From the NCBI GenBank assembly GCA_009746045.1, contig RPFO01000246.1, positions 1,792,692 to 1,856,691 on the forward strand: a DNA stretch of 64,000 bases. Reading direction: 5' to 3'. The notes under the pieces are model-generated. The model ran no database searches. It had not been told where the DNA came from and was given only the letters and a program-made list of their open reading frames with translations. The position numbers were made by a program, and so were the translations under genes. Within the stretch, counting starts at the first letter, position 1. Each line of letters starts with the position of its first letter. This document shows positions 56,829 to 64,000 of the stretch, one piece after another. The stretch comes from Mesostigma viride. Taxonomy: Eukaryota > Streptophyta > Mesostigmatophyceae > Mesostigmatales > Mesostigmataceae.

Positions 56829-57305
56829 CAGTTCGCGTAATAGCTGCAGGCTGGTCACAATACTGTGTTACAGCTGTAACCGTTTATTCTGATTTGGCAC
56901 GCCGCAAAGGTGAAAACCATTTCCGTTTATAGTAGCAGATGCGCCTGGAAAAGATGCATCGGTTGCAAGTGATTTGACGGAATTTGGGGCTCAGACGCGG
57001 AAGTTCTGAGCTCCGCCGTCAGCCATGGCTACCTCGTGGATTGTGGCTCGGGTGATATACACAGATGTGGTGTTACAGATGCGGTGTTCAAACTGAGCTG
57101 GGACCACTACGGGTCGGCCAGCAACATCTGGATGTACTTAGCCTGGCGCTTGGACATCATTAATGCAGACGTATTTAATTTCAGGGCTCAGCTCAGCCAC
57201 CAGGCTGTGTTGCGTAGATGAGTGTTTGCTCGTCATAATATTGCGTGAGTAGCGTCGGGAACAAACTAGTCGGGCCGGGTAAAATTGGCTTTTTAATAAA
57301 AATAA
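56829..57305. other. Retroelement-derived stretch, no gene recognised
   Basis: A piece of the ORF1 start region (TGCGTAGATGAGTGTTTGCT, about 57211-57235) repeats the sequence at 56600-56633, showing another LINE 5' fragment. The remainder is unassigned. Confidence 0.4.
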
Positions 57306-57410
57306 AATTAATTAATTAATTAATTAATTAATTAAGACTCGTGCTCGATCCCGTTAGGGAGTCACGGAGCATTCACCCCGATGGATGGATGGATGGATAC
57401 CGAGGTGGGC
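57306..57410 (-). mobile_element. LINE 3'-end fragment (copy-C type)
   Basis: A TTAATTAA tract (57306-57335) is followed by GACTCGTGCTCGATCCCGTT, GGGAGTCACGGAGCATTCAC and GATGGATGGATGG, the inverted 3' end of the copy-C LINE family. Confidence 0.6.
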
Positions 57411-57544
57411 CCTGCCGGGGCCGGGGCTTAAGACGGGCCAACTAGGTAGACACCTCCTGCAATGGCAGCTAGGGTCCCCTTGTCCCATCGCAACCCACTG
57501 GCAAACTTGCGTGCGCCGGGCACGTACCGGCGCGGCGCGACCCG

Positions 57545-58075
57545 GACCTATGTGACACAACTGCTTGAAGATCGATGCAGGGCTTCTGGGACTATCCGTA
57601 CTCCGCGCCCGCATGATTGACAAGGAGAAATGGGCTGCCATCTGCGATAAGCACCTTCCCGAGGGGTATGTCCTGTTTTCTCCCCACGGGCCCCGCGGCC
57701 GGTTGCTAGCCAGGGTAGAAGTCTGCAGGTGGAGGTTATTGGTCCTGAGGATAGCCGCTTCACTACCATTAGGCTGAGACGCCATGTGTACACCAGCTAT
57801 AGCCTAGCCACATACCTTCCACCCCATATGTCATGCAGGCCTTTTAGGCCCTCTCCTCAAGCCGCCCTGTGTGCCTGTGCTTCTTTAGGAGGCATGAACC
57901 ATCATGGCGGTGCAGGTGCACCTTGTGCACCCAGAGCAGGTGATAGTTGTACATCCTCCACCTGCAGGTTGTCGCCCTGATTGTATTACAAACCCATAGA
58001 TGCCCCTTTCTCAGGGCTATGTGTTACATATGCTCCCCACAGAGCTATGATTTTAATTAATTAATTAATTAATAC
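57545..58075 (+). mobile_element. LINE 3' fragment retaining the empty site for copies C and D
   Basis: 57565-57700 encodes a C-terminal LINE remnant (LGLSVLRARMIDKEKWAAIC, compare DKAKWAQVIEDN in copy C). The untranslated part to 58052 is the inverted counterpart of 51092-51360 and of the sequence around 53150 and 54050, uninterrupted here. It ends with the hairpin TGCTCCCCACAGAGC and a TTAATTAA tail (58053-58075). Confidence 0.65.
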
Positions 58076-58600
58076 CATTAGGCAGAAATTAGCACTGAGT
58101 GTCCAAATTCAGAATCCGTAATAACTTCAATTCAAAAATACACAGTTTGCATAACCAACTAATGCATTGTTTGCCGCAGTCCATGTGAGGTTTGTCCCAC
58201 ATTTATTGCTTGTATCAACGAACCTGTTCGGCCTACCAGACATAGCAATTCCAGGGCCTGCAATAAGCAGTGACTTCAGTTTTTAAACAGGCTGCTTGGG
58301 CACAACAGCAGCTATTTGCCCATGACCTGGGCAGCCAGACATGAGGCTCGGTCTCACCATGACCAAACAGAATGCTTCGTAAGAAGCCCGACTTCCAAGC
58401 CATAGCTTGCCAGGTATATGAGCGTTGCGCGGGCATAGATGTAGCATTGCCTTTAGGCCCTGCTTGCCATTGGATGCAGCAACCAGGCGCACACTACCAT
58501 GCCAGGAAGGACTGACAGCAGATAGATAATTTGTTGGAAACATGCTGGACCAGCTCGCGGCATGGAGCGCTCGGGGGACGCCGCGCCACACGGCATACTA
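58076..58600. other. Intergenic stretch 3' of histone H3.3
   Basis: No gene is recognised. It includes the presumed end of the H3.3 transcription unit on the right. Confidence 0.4.
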
Positions 58601-58601
58601 T

Positions 58602-58606
58602 TTACA
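58602..58606 (-). terminator. TGTAA poly(A) signal of histone H3.3
   Basis: On the minus strand TGTAA lies 74 bases after the TAA stop at 58683-58681 (plus-strand TTACA). A 17-bp direct repeat (CATCCGTCACGGAGCGC, twice between 58616 and 58660) lies in the 3'UTR between stop and signal. Confidence 0.45.
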
Positions 58607-58680
58607 GGAGGAATGCATCCGTCACGGAGCGCCAAAGCCATCCGTCACGGAGCGCTGTGCGTTGTGCTCGAGAGCACCCT

Positions 58681-64000
<5,320 letters not shown>

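Overview
The window is nuclear DNA of a photosynthetic eukaryote, most likely an alga. It has spliceosomal genes with GT-AG and some GC-AG introns, a histone H3.3 gene, a phosphoenolpyruvate carboxylase (PEPC) whose first exons read like an organellar transit peptide, LINE and SINE retroelements, interstitial TTAGGG telomere-type repeats, and TGTAA motifs 3' of two genes (TGTAA is the usual poly(A) signal of green algae). A chlorophyte-like green alga fits best. The species cannot be named from sequence alone, and the H3.3 gene has an EASEA motif that is less typical of green plants.

Layout. (1) 1-9,007: a divergent pair of intron-poor genes. On the minus strand is a huge unrecognised protein (at least 1,439 codons, running off the left edge). 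On the plus strand is a tubulin-tyrosine-ligase-like ATP-grasp protein with an apparent signal peptide. (2) 9,500-14,830: a retroelement nest. Two tRNA-derived SINE copies are followed by a full-length restriction-endonuclease-type LINE (minus) and a 5'-truncated copy of it (plus), head to head, forming a 1.26-kb inverted repeat. (3) 15,415-23,997 minus: an 11-exon gene for a GH171/NamZ (DUF1343) exo-N-acetylmuramidase, a bacterial peptidoglycan-degrading family. (4) 25,171-49,605 plus: a 32-exon, 24.4-kb gene. Every splice phase closes, giving a 1,150-residue protein: transit peptide, ACR/GlnD-type ACT domain, and a complete bacterial-type PEPC ending in RNTG. Its introns carry many satellites, including TTAGGG/TTGGGG telomere-like arrays that abut a splice acceptor and tandem copies of its own 5' splice sites. 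(5) 50,000-58,100: a second retroelement graveyard of LINE ORF1 and RT fragments with clean target-site duplications, including two nested insertions whose empty site is preserved elsewhere in the window. (6) 58,681-61,104 minus: a four-exon histone H3.3 gene. (7) 61,105-64,000: no recognisable gene.

The best candidate for something undescribed is the ACT-PEPC fusion: an amino-acid-binding regulatory domain placed in front of the main anaplerotic carboxylase, apparently in an organelle. It lies head to head with a eukaryotic peptidoglycan hydrolase gene. All exon structures here were deduced by hand from reading frame, family conservation and splice consensus; none is supported by transcripts.
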